From Apostichopus japonicus (Eukaryota; Echinodermata; Holothuroidea; Aspidochirotida; Stichopodidae): a stretch of 64,000 nt of DNA. The stretch spans positions 21,440,489 to 21,504,488 of the forward strand of contig NC_092572.1 in NCBI RefSeq assembly GCF_037975245.1. The letters run 5' to 3'. The number at the start of each line of letters is the position of its first letter. The first letter of the stretch is position 1. Of the stretch, positions 10,776-22,811 are shown piece by piece. A model generated the notes under the pieces. It was given only the letters and a program-made list of their open reading frames with translations, did not search any database and was not told the origin of the DNA. The position numbers and the translations under genes are program-made.

Positions 10776-13700
10776 CGTCGGTATATATGCAAATGGTATC
10801 TCGAAATGTTGCTGGTAACTTACCGACTGCCTACACCTAACACTCACATAAATTAGATAACTTTTAAATCTGTACTGGTACCCGTTAATTCCGAGCTTCT
10901 CTTAGATTCAAATCCTGTTATTGTTTATAAAGTACGGAATTTACACGGCATTGATCACACTCTACACCATCAATAAGTGACTTATAATAAGTAATATATA
11001 GAATGCTAAGGTAGCATAAATCGTCTCATTCTAAACAAATTTGAAACCAAATACGAAGAAGCTAAGGTAACGCATTTCGATAAATTTCTTATACATGATA
11101 TTAACCTTTAGAAGTACAGCTCAAGGATCGCAAGGATACAAATCCACCGAGATGTTCAGACAAAACAAATGTTTGAAAGCATTTGACTTAGGGACACCAC
11201 CATATATTGACAAAGATTGGTTAATATGAAAAATGGCCTTTAACGTTTTGAAAGCTATTAACGATTTACATTTAGTTCTGTGAAAAATGTTATATAAATT
11301 GAGGGGGATATAAACTAATAAGCATGGCAATATTGACGTATTGTTGATACCTATAACAGGGGATTCCTTCACTCCTTCACTATTTAGTCGCAGGATGCAT
11401 GGTAATAGTTAATGATATGCTTTGTGTACATTGAAAGCGCATATGCGTTTTTGGAACTGCAGTGGTAACCGCATTACTAGTGCGTGTTTGTGATCAGTGG
11501 AGTTCACACGATGCTTTACTAAACTTACCTTGCACCGCATACAAGACGGTTGTATTTGATTGTGCGGGTCGACCTATCCCATTATCCGCCATGCATCTAT
11601 ATATGCCCATGTAGTCATTGTAGACCTCGTCATAAGATAATGTCCAAACTGCTTGGTATCTCAATCTTCGCTTGGTTTGTGGAGATACTGAGTTACGTAA
11701 AGTAATCCATTCTTCATGAATTTTCTTTTGTAGTGAAATTGTCGGGAATGGATTTGAATACGCCTCGCACTCCACAGTAAAGTTACCATGCGGTGTGACG
11801 GTATCCGGAGTAGGCGAGACAACGATATTGACTGTTGCTGCAACTGTGGAGAAACGAAACATCTTATGTACAGTATGGCCAGTAATGAAATGGAATTTAG
11901 TCTCAATGTAGTCACCACTGAGGGGTTACACCTTCCTAGTAACAAAGAAAAGTACTTTACTGCTTTCGGTGAAATATTATGTGGCAATTCGTTCGTGCAT
12001 GTTCTTTTGTCAGCCATCTGCTTCAAACTGTCAATCAAATTTTAAGCTTGTAACATGTGACGTATTATCGCATCTAATGGTTTCATTTTATACCTAATAT
12101 TAATATGTAATTTCTATATGTAACCATATTGTTTTTAATATACACATATCTTTTTTTTTATAAAAACCATGCTAACCTTCTTAGCGAGACTTACATCACG
12201 ATAACTAGTCATAACCGAAGAAGAATGATAATTCAACACTCGTTACTTGTTTCAGAATATCAACGATGTAACACATCTTTACTAATAATTCATATGCCAT
12301 AGTAACAGCTTAATACTCTTTTGAAGGACCTATTTAAAATGAGTAATCAATAAACATTAGGTTTCACGCGGAAGAGGAAGTTACATATATGAGTTGTTCC
12401 TATAGTCATAAAAAGCTGTACTAGATCACAATTTACACTCTCGATGATTGAAACAATAACATTTTGTCTTTGTGTCAGTCTGATCATTTTGAACTGTCAA
12501 CTTAAGGAGTAAAGTCAAATATTTTTCAAACTTTGTCTTTGTTAGGAGCAGAAAAAAGTCTATCTGGCTTTTATGTCATCACAAATACTCACACGTGACG
12601 TTTAATAGCACTGCATCAAAGACGATATCACCGATGCCATTGTTTGCTTCACATCTATACCTGCCATATAGCATCCTTGTAAAGTTATCGAAAAGAAAAA
12701 AACTCTTCATTGTTGACCATTTTTCTGTGAAATACGTTTTCCGTTTGTCAAACTCTCCCGGCTTAACGATTCGCGTTAATGTAACGTTTGGCTTAGGGTT
12801 ACCATCCGTTGAACACAGCAATGTTACGTTAGCAAACTCCTTGAATATGCAACTCCTTGTAGCACACGTGTTAGTTCCTTTTACAGAAATATTGATGGTT
12901 GGTTGGTCTGTCAGTCAGTTATAAAACACAAAAGAAATATACATCATGTTAAAAACTATGGAATGTAAGAAATAAAGAAATACAAACACATGTGGTTCTA
13001 TCAACAAAGATACCAACAGTTTTTTTTTGATCACACACTAAAATAATATCTTTATTTTACAGCATGTATAGTTTTCAATGAGCATTGTAGAAAGTATTAT
13101 AAATTACTCACAGAAGACATTTAGATGAGATGACGCAGACAGGTTCAAACCATTCTGTACCTCACAAATCATTTCCTTGCCATTGTGAATTCTCTGGCTC
13201 GTCAACATTATTTGCCCACAATATCTATATCCAGATACTGTTGCTATTTCAAGACTGTGCGTATTATCATGAACTATTCCTGTATCAACCATCCACGTCA
13301 ACCGAGGTTCCATGGAACTTTTTACACAGCACTGCGCCGTTATGGCCTCGCCTTCAGTTACGTCAGTGGTGACATTGAACAAGCCAGGTGAACCTAGTTC
13401 AAGATTATAGACAATTTGATTATCCATTTTGCAAAATAAGGTATTCTTCAAAGTTTCCCCTTTGAAGAATATCCTTCAGGATGGTAACGTCTTACTCATT
13501 CATTTACCTGCCTATGTTTTTCTCTCTCTATTAATCCTATTTTAAGAGTTGGTGCCTACGTGCGAAGAGAGACAATGGGCTCATTTTATTTTTTAATGGG
13601 CTACATTTTACTTGCTTACGTTTAGTTATCTTTTCATTTTTCGTAATCTGGTTACATGTTGGTTCTTACATTCAAAATTAACACCTATGTTCTTTGTATA

Positions 13701-16121
13701 ACAATAATATTCAAGAGGCTCTTGGGGAAGATTAACCTTAGCTAACTAAGTTACCCTCTCAAACTAGAGTTGAAATACAATAAAAATAAAAATCAAATAA
13801 AAACATGGCTAACTGATAAAACTAACATTTCCATGAGAGCCAAGCGGAGAAAGTACTTAGTTCTATTGGTCATGAATAAATGGATATGTGAGTCTTACAA
13901 TTATCAAGACAATCCTAACTTTATCGATACCTTTAGATCGATTTCTTTACGAATACTAATTGGCTAATTGATCATTTGTTTGGGTGCAATTTCAACGGTT
14001 ATAACAGGTATCATCTTCAAAACAAAAGTCATTTACATTAACACATTTCAAGTTTCATTCTTGCCAATGTCAACAAAAGACTGTAAATTACATGAAGTAC
14101 GAAGGCTTGGGTTATAAGGTGCTCATAATCAAAGTGTCCCTTTATGAGGTTTGCTTCAACCTTGTCCCAAATTTCCATCTTGTTTTTACTAGACCTTTAA
14201 AACATGTTCTGCTGTCATTTCGTCAGTAGTGTTGTGTTTTATTTGAGAGTATCCAATAATGCAACTACCAACATAAAATTATTATTGGATATCTGAGAAT
14301 TATTTGAGTTTAGAACGTATCAAAACATCTGAGTATTCCAAAAAACAGTGTTAGTTTTATGTTATTAAAATCAAGATCATGAAATAAAAATTGTTTAGAT
14401 CAAACCCAAGAATTACGTTTACCTTAACTATGTTTCCAACTATATAAACATTCGTGTATCAACATAGCCTTTTGACGGACGGTAGTTATTTTGTAAGCCA
14501 ACAAGATACAATACATTATTACCATAATACTGGTAGGCAATAAAACGAGAAAAAATCTTATGTTACTTACCTTGAACTTGCAAAAGGAAAGTCCCCTTAT
14601 CAGCATTTCCAGTATCATAGTACGTGATGTGTGAGTATATTCCACCATTCCTTGGGGTCACATTTGAAATTCTCAACATAACACGTACATTTTCTGTCAA
14701 TTCTGCATAAAATTGTCCCTTAGTTACGTCACTTTGTTTCCTTGGATCGAGGATGAGAAGTTGGGCACCATCTTTTTCCAAAACCGTAGACCGGACCTGA
14801 TATTTTCTTAAAAACCATTCGATTTCAATATCACTATTAATTAGAACGGTGTGTGTCGATATCCCTGTATAACATAAATATGTAAATTAAACATTATTCT
14901 CCGTGATTAGTAAAACAACATTACATATTATTGGCGTATATTACCCTATTTTCAGTTGGTATTTTCAACAAAATATTTCATTAACATTCATTGTCAACTT
15001 CAGCTACCCCTTCCTCGGAATAACTTCCATGCTAATATGTCCCTAAGTCCAATAAAAGTTCAATGACTAGTGTATCAAGTTCAAAAAAGCAAAAATAGTC
15101 CATTATATTCTTCTTCAGATTTCCTATTTGCTTTCTTCGAGTGATTAACACTGATATAGGGAAGAAATACTAAGAACATTATGAAATTAGATTGAATGAA
15201 TTGAATTTGTTTCATCACGTTTAATACTCCGTAGTTTGGGTAAACTTGCACCTGCAGTTTACCAGGCTTGTTGAAAAGTCTAAAATTCGCTGAAAGTGAT
15301 TTGATGGTATAAGGCCGTTCCATTTTTCACATGGATACAGTAGGAAAGTTCTTGAACATTTCATAGAATGAATGGGAGACTCTCACTGGAGATTTGGGGG
15401 AAATTTAGCCATGCAATAAATAATGTCGGTTTAATATTCCTTTATCTAATAGAACAATGAACTATTGTGAAATGATTCGTCTATAATGTACATTATGAGC
15501 TTAGAGTGAAGGATCTTGTGATTATCGAAAAGAATATGTGTATCTTTTCACAACAACTATTGGATGTGACTCATTCTACGTGCAATAAGCTGATAATTCT
15601 ATCCTCCTTGATATTTACAAATATGGATATTATCTGAATGATAAAGTTGTCCTGAGCTGAACTTCCATCCGGTTTTGAGATTTAAGATATGACGTAAAGA
15701 GGTCATCTAAGGTCAATCAGATCGTGGTTTTAACAATTGTTTTACAAGTTAACTAGTTGGATATAGAAAGGTATACGTGTGTTCACCTCAAATGTCATAT
15801 GCTATCTTCATACACACTATTCTAAAATGTATATTTTCAGTTAACACTATTTTCATATACATATATGATTACAACTCTCCTCATTTAACTATTATAGACT
15901 GACACATTACATAATACACCAGTCTACTTTAACAGTAAAATACGATCTTTGTCACATATTTAAATCTCTTCCCGAAAAGAAACAATCAACTACCATTCGC
16001 TTCAATACTTTACTGGCCAAGTTTCGAACTATATAGTTTTTTCTGACAGACAAAACTTACCTTTTGTGGCGTTCGTTAAAGCAAAGTACAACAGATTGAG
16101 AGCAAAAATTCTGAGAGCCAT
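7513..16121 (-). CDS. Gene A: four-Ig-domain single-pass receptor with kinase-less tail
   Basis: Twelve exons: 16121-16061, 14864-14571, 13393-13112, 12907-12593, 11843-11529, 10440-10342, 10097-10070, 9434-9307, 8843-8792, 8237-8185, 7820-7787, 7618-7513. All junctions are GT-AG, the phases join throughout, and the 1767 nt give 588 residues plus TAA. Layout: signal peptide 1-20, Ig-like domains at about 21-118, 119-212, 213-317 and 318-422, membrane helix 435-454, tail to 588. The ectodomain architecture resembles Ig-type receptor tyrosine kinases, and paralogue B has a kinase-like tail, but A ends without one. The tail offers tyrosines in VVYDHCYEQC, VSYQDPED, NGYARL and NIYIDD, so adaptor or SH2 binding is possible. 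The ligand is unknown. Its closest relative is gene C. Confidence 0.85.
9067..9290 (+). mobile_element. tRNA-derived SINE, second head type, in intron 8 of gene A
   Basis: A box TTAGCTCAGTGGTTAAC and B box CGGTTCGAGTC are followed by a body ending TTCGCGAGTTCCTGCTTGCAGGAGGATC. The tail matches the SINE at 4115-4370 while the head differs. It lies antisense, about 20 bp from the donor of exon 8. The gene C copy is at 49897-50120. Confidence 0.75.
10342..10440 (-). CDS. Gene A exon 6: transmembrane segment
   Basis: 99 nt, phase 1-1. A DVDESSPVSRKP linker is followed by the hydrophobic stretch LLICVILFVVFGISSLTFFY. Gene C has an exon of the same length at 51193-51291. Gene B uses an unrelated membrane exon. 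Confidence 0.85.
10731..10770. repeat. (TA)n microsatellite in intron 5 of gene A
   Basis: Pure TA dinucleotides. Gene C has a longer run at the same intronic position (51601-51652). Confidence 0.9.
11529..11843 (-). CDS. Gene A exon 5: fourth, membrane-proximal Ig-like domain
   Basis: 315 nt, phase 1-1. It reads GNFTVECEAYSNPFPTIS then YMGIYRCMADNGIGRPAQ, with both canonical cysteines. It ends in CAA G before GTAAGT and joins the membrane exon. Confidence 0.85.
12593..12907 (-). CDS. Gene A exon 4: third Ig-like domain
   Basis: 315 nt, phase 1-1. It reads NVTLLCSTDGNPKPNVTLTR then YGRYRCEANNGIG, a textbook I-set/C2 pattern with B and F cysteines. Two further cysteines (TCATRSC) near the start may bond together. 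It is 6 nt shorter than in genes B and C. Confidence 0.85.
13112..13393 (-). CDS. Gene A exon 3: second Ig-like domain
   Basis: 282 nt, phase 1-1. Motifs are EGEAITAQCC, LTWMVDTG, YRYCGQI and EMICEVQNG. The B-strand Cys, the Trp and the F-strand Cys (ICEV) are present, with an extra adjacent Cys and an extra Cys in YCG that could form a second bond. Confidence 0.85.
14571..14864 (-). CDS. Gene A exon 2: first Ig-like domain without the cysteine pair
   Basis: 294 nt, phase 1-1. It has the Ig pattern EIEW then LRISNVTPRNGGIYS, where the usual YxC of strand F reads YSH. No cysteine exists in the exon, so the canonical disulphide is missing. NVT and NGG..YSHIT contain sequons. Confidence 0.85.
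16061..16121 (-). CDS. Gene A exon 1: start codon and signal peptide
   Basis: The exon starts ATG GCT CTC and encodes MALRIFALNLLYFALTNATK, a short basic start and a hydrophobic core, ending in phase 1 before GTAAGT. Genes B and C have the same exon, also 61 nt. This conservation decides the start. Confidence 0.85.
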
Positions 16122-16960
16122 CACGTTTGCGTGATTAATCTGCTTTCCTATCAGGTTTTGTGTGTGTGTGTGTTGAACTCGAAAATATGTTTAGTGAAAG
16201 CTAGATGTCTTACCGACAACAGTCTTGACGTTATGTTATTATTTTGGTAATTAATAATTCGAAGCCGACTGGCAAAAGAAACGAAAGTGTAAATTATCTT
16301 ATTGTTACCTTAATAATTAATTCATGATAAGTATCAACTTGCAACCCTCCAATGAGATATAACAAAGGATGATAATGTTCAAATGTGAAGAAATGAAACG
16401 TGATTTCAGTCGTCGTTACTCTTTTCTTTCTTTTGACCATAACTGTTTAAATATTTACGTCTAAGTTTAACCCGGCGTATTTGGGGCAGTGTCGTGCGCA
16501 AGATATCAAAGATGATTGACCTATCCGACTGAATAAGGTAAGACTTTAACCTTTGTAAAATGATCAGACCCGATGTTGAAGGTATGAAGGATGTTTTTTT
16601 TTAAATTTTTTTTTTATAAGAAAGGAAGTGTGGTCCTGGATACTTTGAAGCCGACTCATTTTGTAGAACAAATTGAAGTCGCAATTGTGTGTAAAACTTT
16701 GAAATGTTGACATATAAGTAGCCATCGTAACATCATCTTCAAAAGTGAGATGCTCTGTGGAAGGGCGCTACCGCAAGAGTGTGAATAAATACCCCCTCCC
16801 CCACCCGTGTTCTATCCGGAGATATTATGGTTGTATAACGTTAACAGTTTCATACTTTCAACATAGTCATTTCAAAATGGTTCATCCTCATAATTAAGAG
16901 CCTAATTTACTTCAAGAAACAAAGCAGAATGAAAAAGCTGAAGGGTGTCTTAAGTCTTAC

Positions 16961-17247
16961 AGAAAACTCGTAAAATGGGTGATGTTCCGCATAGATTCGA
17001 ACTACTTTCAATACTACAACCGATTTTTTCTCATTGTAAGAGCGATGACTCTTCAGCAGTATTCGTCCACAAGAAGTGTAATTGGATATTTCTTCCACAG
17101 TAAGATCATGACTGTAATGAAGTATTATTCCTGTCTCAGACATCGAAGTCATTAGGGGTTTTCAGATTGATTCTACACAGCACACTGCAGTCATAGGATT
17201 CACTTTCTATAACGCCTGTGCTCACATTGCAAACGACAGGTTTACAT
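16961..17247 (-). pseudogene. Pseudogene D, second-Ig-domain relic
   Basis: The minus strand reads MSETGIILHYSHDL...NYTSCGRILLKSHRSYNEK, a match to the second Ig exon (MVDTGIVHDNTHSL...YRYCGQI.LTSQRIHN). The preceding part, with VVCNVSTGVIE and SVLC, is in another frame, the acceptor AG is gone, and the Trp of LTWM is Ser here. The donor GTAAGA survives. It lies just upstream of the start of gene A, in the same orientation. Confidence 0.7.
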
Positions 17248-18202
17248 GGTAAAAAAGTTCACTTTAGGCAAATTTTTATATATATTTTCAATTTCAACAT
17301 ACATTTAACCAACCTGTTGTTTTAAAAATATATTCGCATATAAAATCACCGAAATAATATACAAAACCAAGAAAAGTAAATCTATCGATAATTGCACCAT
17401 CGTAAGTCGCTATTTTGATTAGGGTATTCTCATATCAGCTGAGAGGTACATGAGCCGTAAGTGGGGCAGATCTCAAAGAAGATCTAAGGGTAAAGCACAT
17501 GCAAAGATGCAGCAGTTTTAGGTGTTGTTCGTTCTCTAGGAGCGCTATGCCATTACCGTGTTCCTATCTTCTTCTTTCTTATGTTAGTAAGCAAATTACT
17601 TTATGGCTTCCTCCGGTTAATACGTACCTCACATATAATGTTGAAAGAAATGTACCTTACGCTTTTGCCTCACCTATTATATAGGTATTTATACATTTAT
17701 GGTGTATGAAAGTAAAATCGACTGTAAAATAGTTTTAAGCAATAATAATATATTCTTGGAATAACTAAGCATGCACCTATGGCTGATACAGTGGTTTTCA
17801 ATTGATTACTTATTAAGCAATTCTTGAAGTTAAAAAAAAAACTATTCTAATAATCCAGTTTTTGACAAAACATGAAATCAAAGATGAATAGAACACTTGC
17901 AAGAGAAAGTGTGACATTATTTTAATTACAAAAGGTGATCCTGGTAGTGTTGTGCTGAGCAGTCCCTCTCACTTCCAGTTAAGTTAGCAAGGTACACGTA
18001 ATATTTCGGTCATATTTAGGACTATCTGGGACCTTAAAATATGTAACGATATAAAGATGAAGTGCCTGATATCACGTAAAAAAATATTGCAGCTGGACGG
18101 TCTCAGTTATTTGCTGAATGACTTTGGTTCTTTTGTTAAAGTAGCTCAATAGAAGTATTGAGAAATTAATTGACAAAAAAACAACAATTCAACTTTCATT
18201 AA

Positions 18203-18484
18203 CTTGAACTTGTAGCTCTTTGTTCTTTCCAGTACTATAGTACGTTTCGTGTGTGTAACGTCAACCATTTTTAGTGCTACATGTGATATTCTCAACGTCA
18301 CCTGTGAACTTCTTAGCATTTCTGCATTACATTGTCTAGTTATTTTAGTTGGACTTGCTTGATCGACGATCACCACTTGCTCCTGATCTTTAATCAATAA
18401 TGCATACGCAAATGGACGTGTGTCATCCAGATACCATGATATTGCAACATCACCGCCAATGGGTGCAAGTATTCGTGGATATCC
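18203..18484 (-). pseudogene. Pseudogene D, first-Ig-domain relic
   Basis: The acceptor CAG and the start of the exon are kept, and motifs ISWYLDD, LRISHVALK and, in another frame, THETYYSTGK and LQVQV match the first Ig exon. Lesions are a one-base insertion near the start compared with D', a frameshift after VALK shared with D', a TGA in KNG*RY, and loss of the GTAAGT donor. Confidence 0.7.
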
Positions 18485-20659
18485 CTGTAAACATCATCAA
18501 CGATTTAAGAATATTACTTCAGTTATTATTATAAACGTAATATAAGTCATTGTTTATTCAATATATGCTAACAACCAGTTATTAATTTTTAGTAAATGTT
18601 ACCATTGTTAAAATTGCTCATGTCAAATAGTTATTTCTGTCAGTTTATTAATACATGGTATATTTGTATCATGATTTGTATGCATGATGCCTAAAACCTA
18701 ACATTGTGAGGTTTGGTGAGAATACCCGAAAATGGTTACATAGTGACCGTAATTGCAACACGTTGATTGCTAACAGTTTGGTAGTGAAATATTTTACACA
18801 TAGACTTCTCTAGCTATTATTTGATCACTTTAGTAGCTAGCTCATTGCAGTTGAATAACACACATGCTTTAGTCGAATTCTGTTACCCAGTTGCAATGTG
18901 AGCTAACACTAAGTTAGGATTATATGCTCACATAGTTTCGTTCACCGTATTATGTTGCACTGTTGGGTAGGATACTATTAGTTGATACTGTACAGCTTAC
19001 ATGGGAATGTGTATTATTTATTTGTATCTATTATGGGAAACAAGCTTAGGCTACATTGAACTGGGAATTGGCTCGAAGTCCGTTTACTCAGAGACCAACT
19101 AATGGACCCCACTGTAGATCTGCTGTAAATACTACTGTCAGACTCAAATTCAACAGAATAACAACATTAATAATGGTAAACCCTTCTCAAAATGTTTCCT
19201 TAAAAGGAAACAGAAGCATAAGATATATCCAATTTTTCAAGCTTTTGAAAGGTGAACGTGTGGGAGGTACAAATATCTACTGAATATTACATATATCTAG
19301 TTCAGATACAATTTCTTTAATAGAAAGGAAAACTGGCGTATCTCTTGTAGGCTGATATTAAAAATATTATCATTGTTCCAATACATTGTTCTTCCATTGT
19401 TCTTACTTGTTCTTACATTTTATTTATATGTTATGCAACGTGAAGCTATTTCCTATCGAATGCTGAGATTGTCCCTATAAAGGAAATGCAAAGTAAACAA
19501 TAACATATCGGTGACTTGATTGGTCGTTAGTATGTAACATAAGACCAGGAGCTCGAACATTCTGATTTCCGTCGGTTATATCTTCACATGAATCTCATAA
19601 TCATGTCTGCTTAGTGTTCATGTTAACGAACGTTTGAGGATTATAGTCAATGAACAGTTATAACGCATACATTAACCACAGAGTGATTGTGCTTTATGTA
19701 TTTAAGTAATTACTTCATGAAGCTCATTGTTTATTTAGAGAGTTTGACAATGAAAACGAAAGTAACAGCATGGTGGCTGATGACCGTTAGTTATTTATTT
19801 GTTTACTACAATAGTAATTAATACTTAACAAGTGGTGACAATTGTCCTAGAAAGAATATCTCCTTCAATCAAGCCCTCGATTCCTTGATCAATACGTTAC
19901 TTATTGTTAAATATGACGTTAAAACACACTTTCAATAATACATTTGTTTTGTTTCCTGGTAATTGTGACTAAGTTGTTGTACAACAGTTTGCTTCAACGT
20001 CAATATTTCCTTTCTATTTCCTATATATATATATTAAATAATCGTCATCCCACATAGCAAGCGTTATTCGTCCAATAAACCAATGTAAGGTTTATTGATT
20101 ACCGACACCATTACATGCTTTACACTAATACATTGCAACCAATGACATTTATCTTGAGATATGATAGTTACATGTTAAAGTTTCCATATGTTTTGCTCAT
20201 TGCATCATAACATTTGTTTATAACTTTTGGAACTGAAATTACTTCGCTAATTTAAAGAACAAAACCTTCTTTCGCTTTCTTTAGTATTGCGTGACTATAA
20301 CAACACACTAACGTAAATAAATGATCGTAAACATCGGTCTCGGTCCCGATACCGGTCCCGGTATGGCTTATTTCGATAGGAACGATACGAATCACACAAA
20401 TTAGTAGTCCAACAAAGATATTTTAACTGATTTTTTTGCAATTTATTCTCCTGGGTTCATTATAATTAATATGATGAATCCTATAGTCGGTGATAATAAT
20501 ACATTTTAACGTGCCACACACGCACGACGAGCTTTTACAGTTGAGGTATACAACAATACTGGTTTGGCTTATAGAACTCGCCAGACACGAGGTAAAAGAC
20601 ATGACACTTTTACCCAATCACAACTTTACGTTTTAGTTACATACCAGCAACAGCCAATA

Positions 20660-20735
20660 TATATATATATATATCTATATATATATATATATATAGATAT
20701 ATATATATATAGTTATATATAGTTATATATAGTTG
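20660..20735. repeat. (AT)n repeat with TATATAG interruptions
   Basis: AT runs interrupted by CTATATATAT and TAGTTATATATAGTT units. It is largely self-complementary and can form hairpins. Confidence 0.8.
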
Positions 20736-21539
20736 AAAAGCAAATGGTATTTCTGCAATATCTCGTTCCGATGGAGTCTACTATACGTACATGGTGGACG
20801 AACTAGTTACTCACCACAGGGAGTTGTGACTTGCATGTATGTATGATTTTGTAACAGCACGTTAGGACCCTTTTACATCTAAGCAATATCCATATTGACA
20901 AAATTACTTAAAGGGGACGGATGTCCCTACCTTTAGACACGTCCCCTAGGCGATATTACATCTTACCAGCCCCACTTAAGATAAGGAGGTAGCCCCTGGG
21001 CTACAACCTATAACGTTACAAGAAAAGCCATCAATACAGGCATTAGTTAAAAAACTTAATTTTCAGAGTTAAATGATAAACTGGGGAAAATGTTGGTTTT
21101 GCCCCTTTCATCACAAAGGCTTGCTATTAAGCGACTGATACTAAATGATACTGAACAGTAGCATGTGCAAAATCGAAATACCATATGTAAGGTATTTATA
21201 TCAAGGATAAGATATACAGGATCTCCCTCTCAATTACCCATGTGAAAATAGCGTGCCTATTCCATCGTTTTACAGTTCAGAAATCGTCTAAGCGAACTAA
21301 TTATGGTGTTCCTGTTATAACAGAAAGAAATATTGTAACGTCACTTCCCTTTCTGGTGGAAAATCTTTAAGGCTTGAGTTGGCGAAAGAGAATCTCGACA
21401 AAAAGATTACAATGGAGAAGCTATAAAAGTGTCCGTGGCACAGCGGTACGGTTTCTTCAAACCTCCTTTAGCATACAAGGGTCATAAAATATTGTGCTTA
21501 CAATATATGGCTCTTATCATCATCCTTGCATTACGTAGA

Positions 21540-21680
21540 ACGTTAACTGTTAACGCAATGACGCAATACCACAACGCGGTGTCTAAACGCAGCTCACAAT
21601 GCGGCGCTTCACCCAGCGTACAACGCAGGGTTAAACGCAGAGTTAAACGCAGCGCACAACGCACCGCCCAATACAGCATA
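21540..21680. repeat. Degenerate ACGCAG-rich repeat, locally CG-rich
   Basis: ACGCAG, ACGCAC and TTAAACGCAG words recur about every 10-20 bp in otherwise AT-rich DNA. The block is absent from the matching region near 61385, so it is an insertion here or a deletion there. The overlapping ORFs on both strands are repeat artefacts. Confidence 0.6.
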
Positions 21681-22787
21681 CAAATATGAAAACAGATTCA
21701 AGGCTAAATAGTAAATTTTATACGGTGTCGACACGCCTTTAACAGATGTTAATACACTAACAACCGAACTAAATCGCAATGTGGATCATTTAACCTAGCT
21801 TCCTAGCTGATAGCTGAATTAGGACTAAAGCACTATGCTGCTTATTACGGACTCACTGAAGTATATCCATTCACCACAGAGCATGGATTCTAACAAACGT
21901 ACATACAGTGTCGCGCAGTTCAGAGCGCAACAATTTAATGTTAATAACGTGAATGTTAACAATCGGTTAATAAGGCCAATCCTAAATAACTGGGCGTTAT
22001 CTCCCTCAGTGCAATGGTGCAGTTTGCTAACAATTCATACGACCCACAAATGTATTAAATAATATTCCGAGCACTCACAGTATCTACGATCAGTTGATGT
22101 CGTGGTATTAGAAACCTACCAATTCGGTTGATCGAAATAATGAGATATCGTACCGTACGTATTCTTGTATCTCGTCTTGTATGAGATTTTGTCAAATTGT
22201 CTTACACTACACGTTAGCATCAGCTCCTTTAATACTAGCCTGAACATTGGCCTGGGTTTACGCGAGCAAGATTTTACTTCTTCAAAGAACACAGCCTCTG
22301 AGCTGCGGTCACGGAAAACTCATGTCTTCGAAGAAAGGCCAGGTGCACGATTGTTTACGTATTGTTAACAAATTTAGGAGGATAACGGGAGGAATTGTAC
22401 CATTTCTAATTTCCAGCCTAAACAATTAAAACGGAGTAAAGAAAAGCATTCAAAAGTTGAATACCAAGTTAGATTACGATATGAACTACTAGCAGATCAT
22501 ATTCATATGAAATTCACAAGCGTTAAAATTCAAGGTACACCCAAAACCTGATTTCATGTTCCTTTTTTAAACAACCATCTTGTTTCTCTTGATTAATTCA
22601 TATTAACTCTAATCATTACCAAATTGAAATGCATCACTTTTTTTTAAGGCATGTCTTTAAGTTATTCGGCATGACGGTAATAACAATGCAATTTTTCAAT
22701 TGTGCAACTGTAAAAATTTATAACCTTTTTCTTTTATTTCTTAGTATAAGATATTTGTATTCCATTAATGCTTTTCTCTCAAGCGTG

Positions 22788-22811
22788 TTACTCAGGAAAC
22801 AGCTCATGCTG
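22788..22811 (-). pseudogene. Truncated relic of the last codons of gene F
   Basis: The minus strand reads QHELFPE then TAA, matching the end of the gene F terminal exon (QHELFPE then TGA at 61556). Similarity continues into the 3' flank but stops on the coding side. This marks one end of the direct duplication. Confidence 0.65.

Larger units (their letters stand above)
11120..16570. repeat. Segment also present inverted at about 23820-29010
   Basis: The reverse complement of this stretch, with introns and the upstream flank of gene A exon 1, is recognisable at about 23820-29010. For example, the CGGCGTATTTGGGGCAGT motif near 16480 is matched near 23915, and the sequence near 11140-11210 is matched near 28930-29000. 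Together they form a large inverted repeat with a spacer of about 7.2 kb. Confidence 0.85.

Noticed and set aside
11788-12045. Plus-strand ORF opposite gene A exon 5, and similar ones at 12595-12924, 13130-13391 and 54003-54270
   Set aside because: Antisense shadows of Ig exons whose coding strand, phases and splice sites are clear.
15081-15323. 80-codon ORF starting MERPYTIKS in intron 1 of gene A, matched at 25067-25309 in gene B
   Set aside because: The whole intron is conserved between the copies, so the open frame is not independent evidence. In gene C it is broken by indels and the 273-bp insertion, and it does not join the receptor exons.
20330-20375. CGGTCCCGATACCGGTCCCGG motif as a transposon end
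   Set aside because: It is a local CG-rich near-palindrome, but no partner end or target duplication was found.
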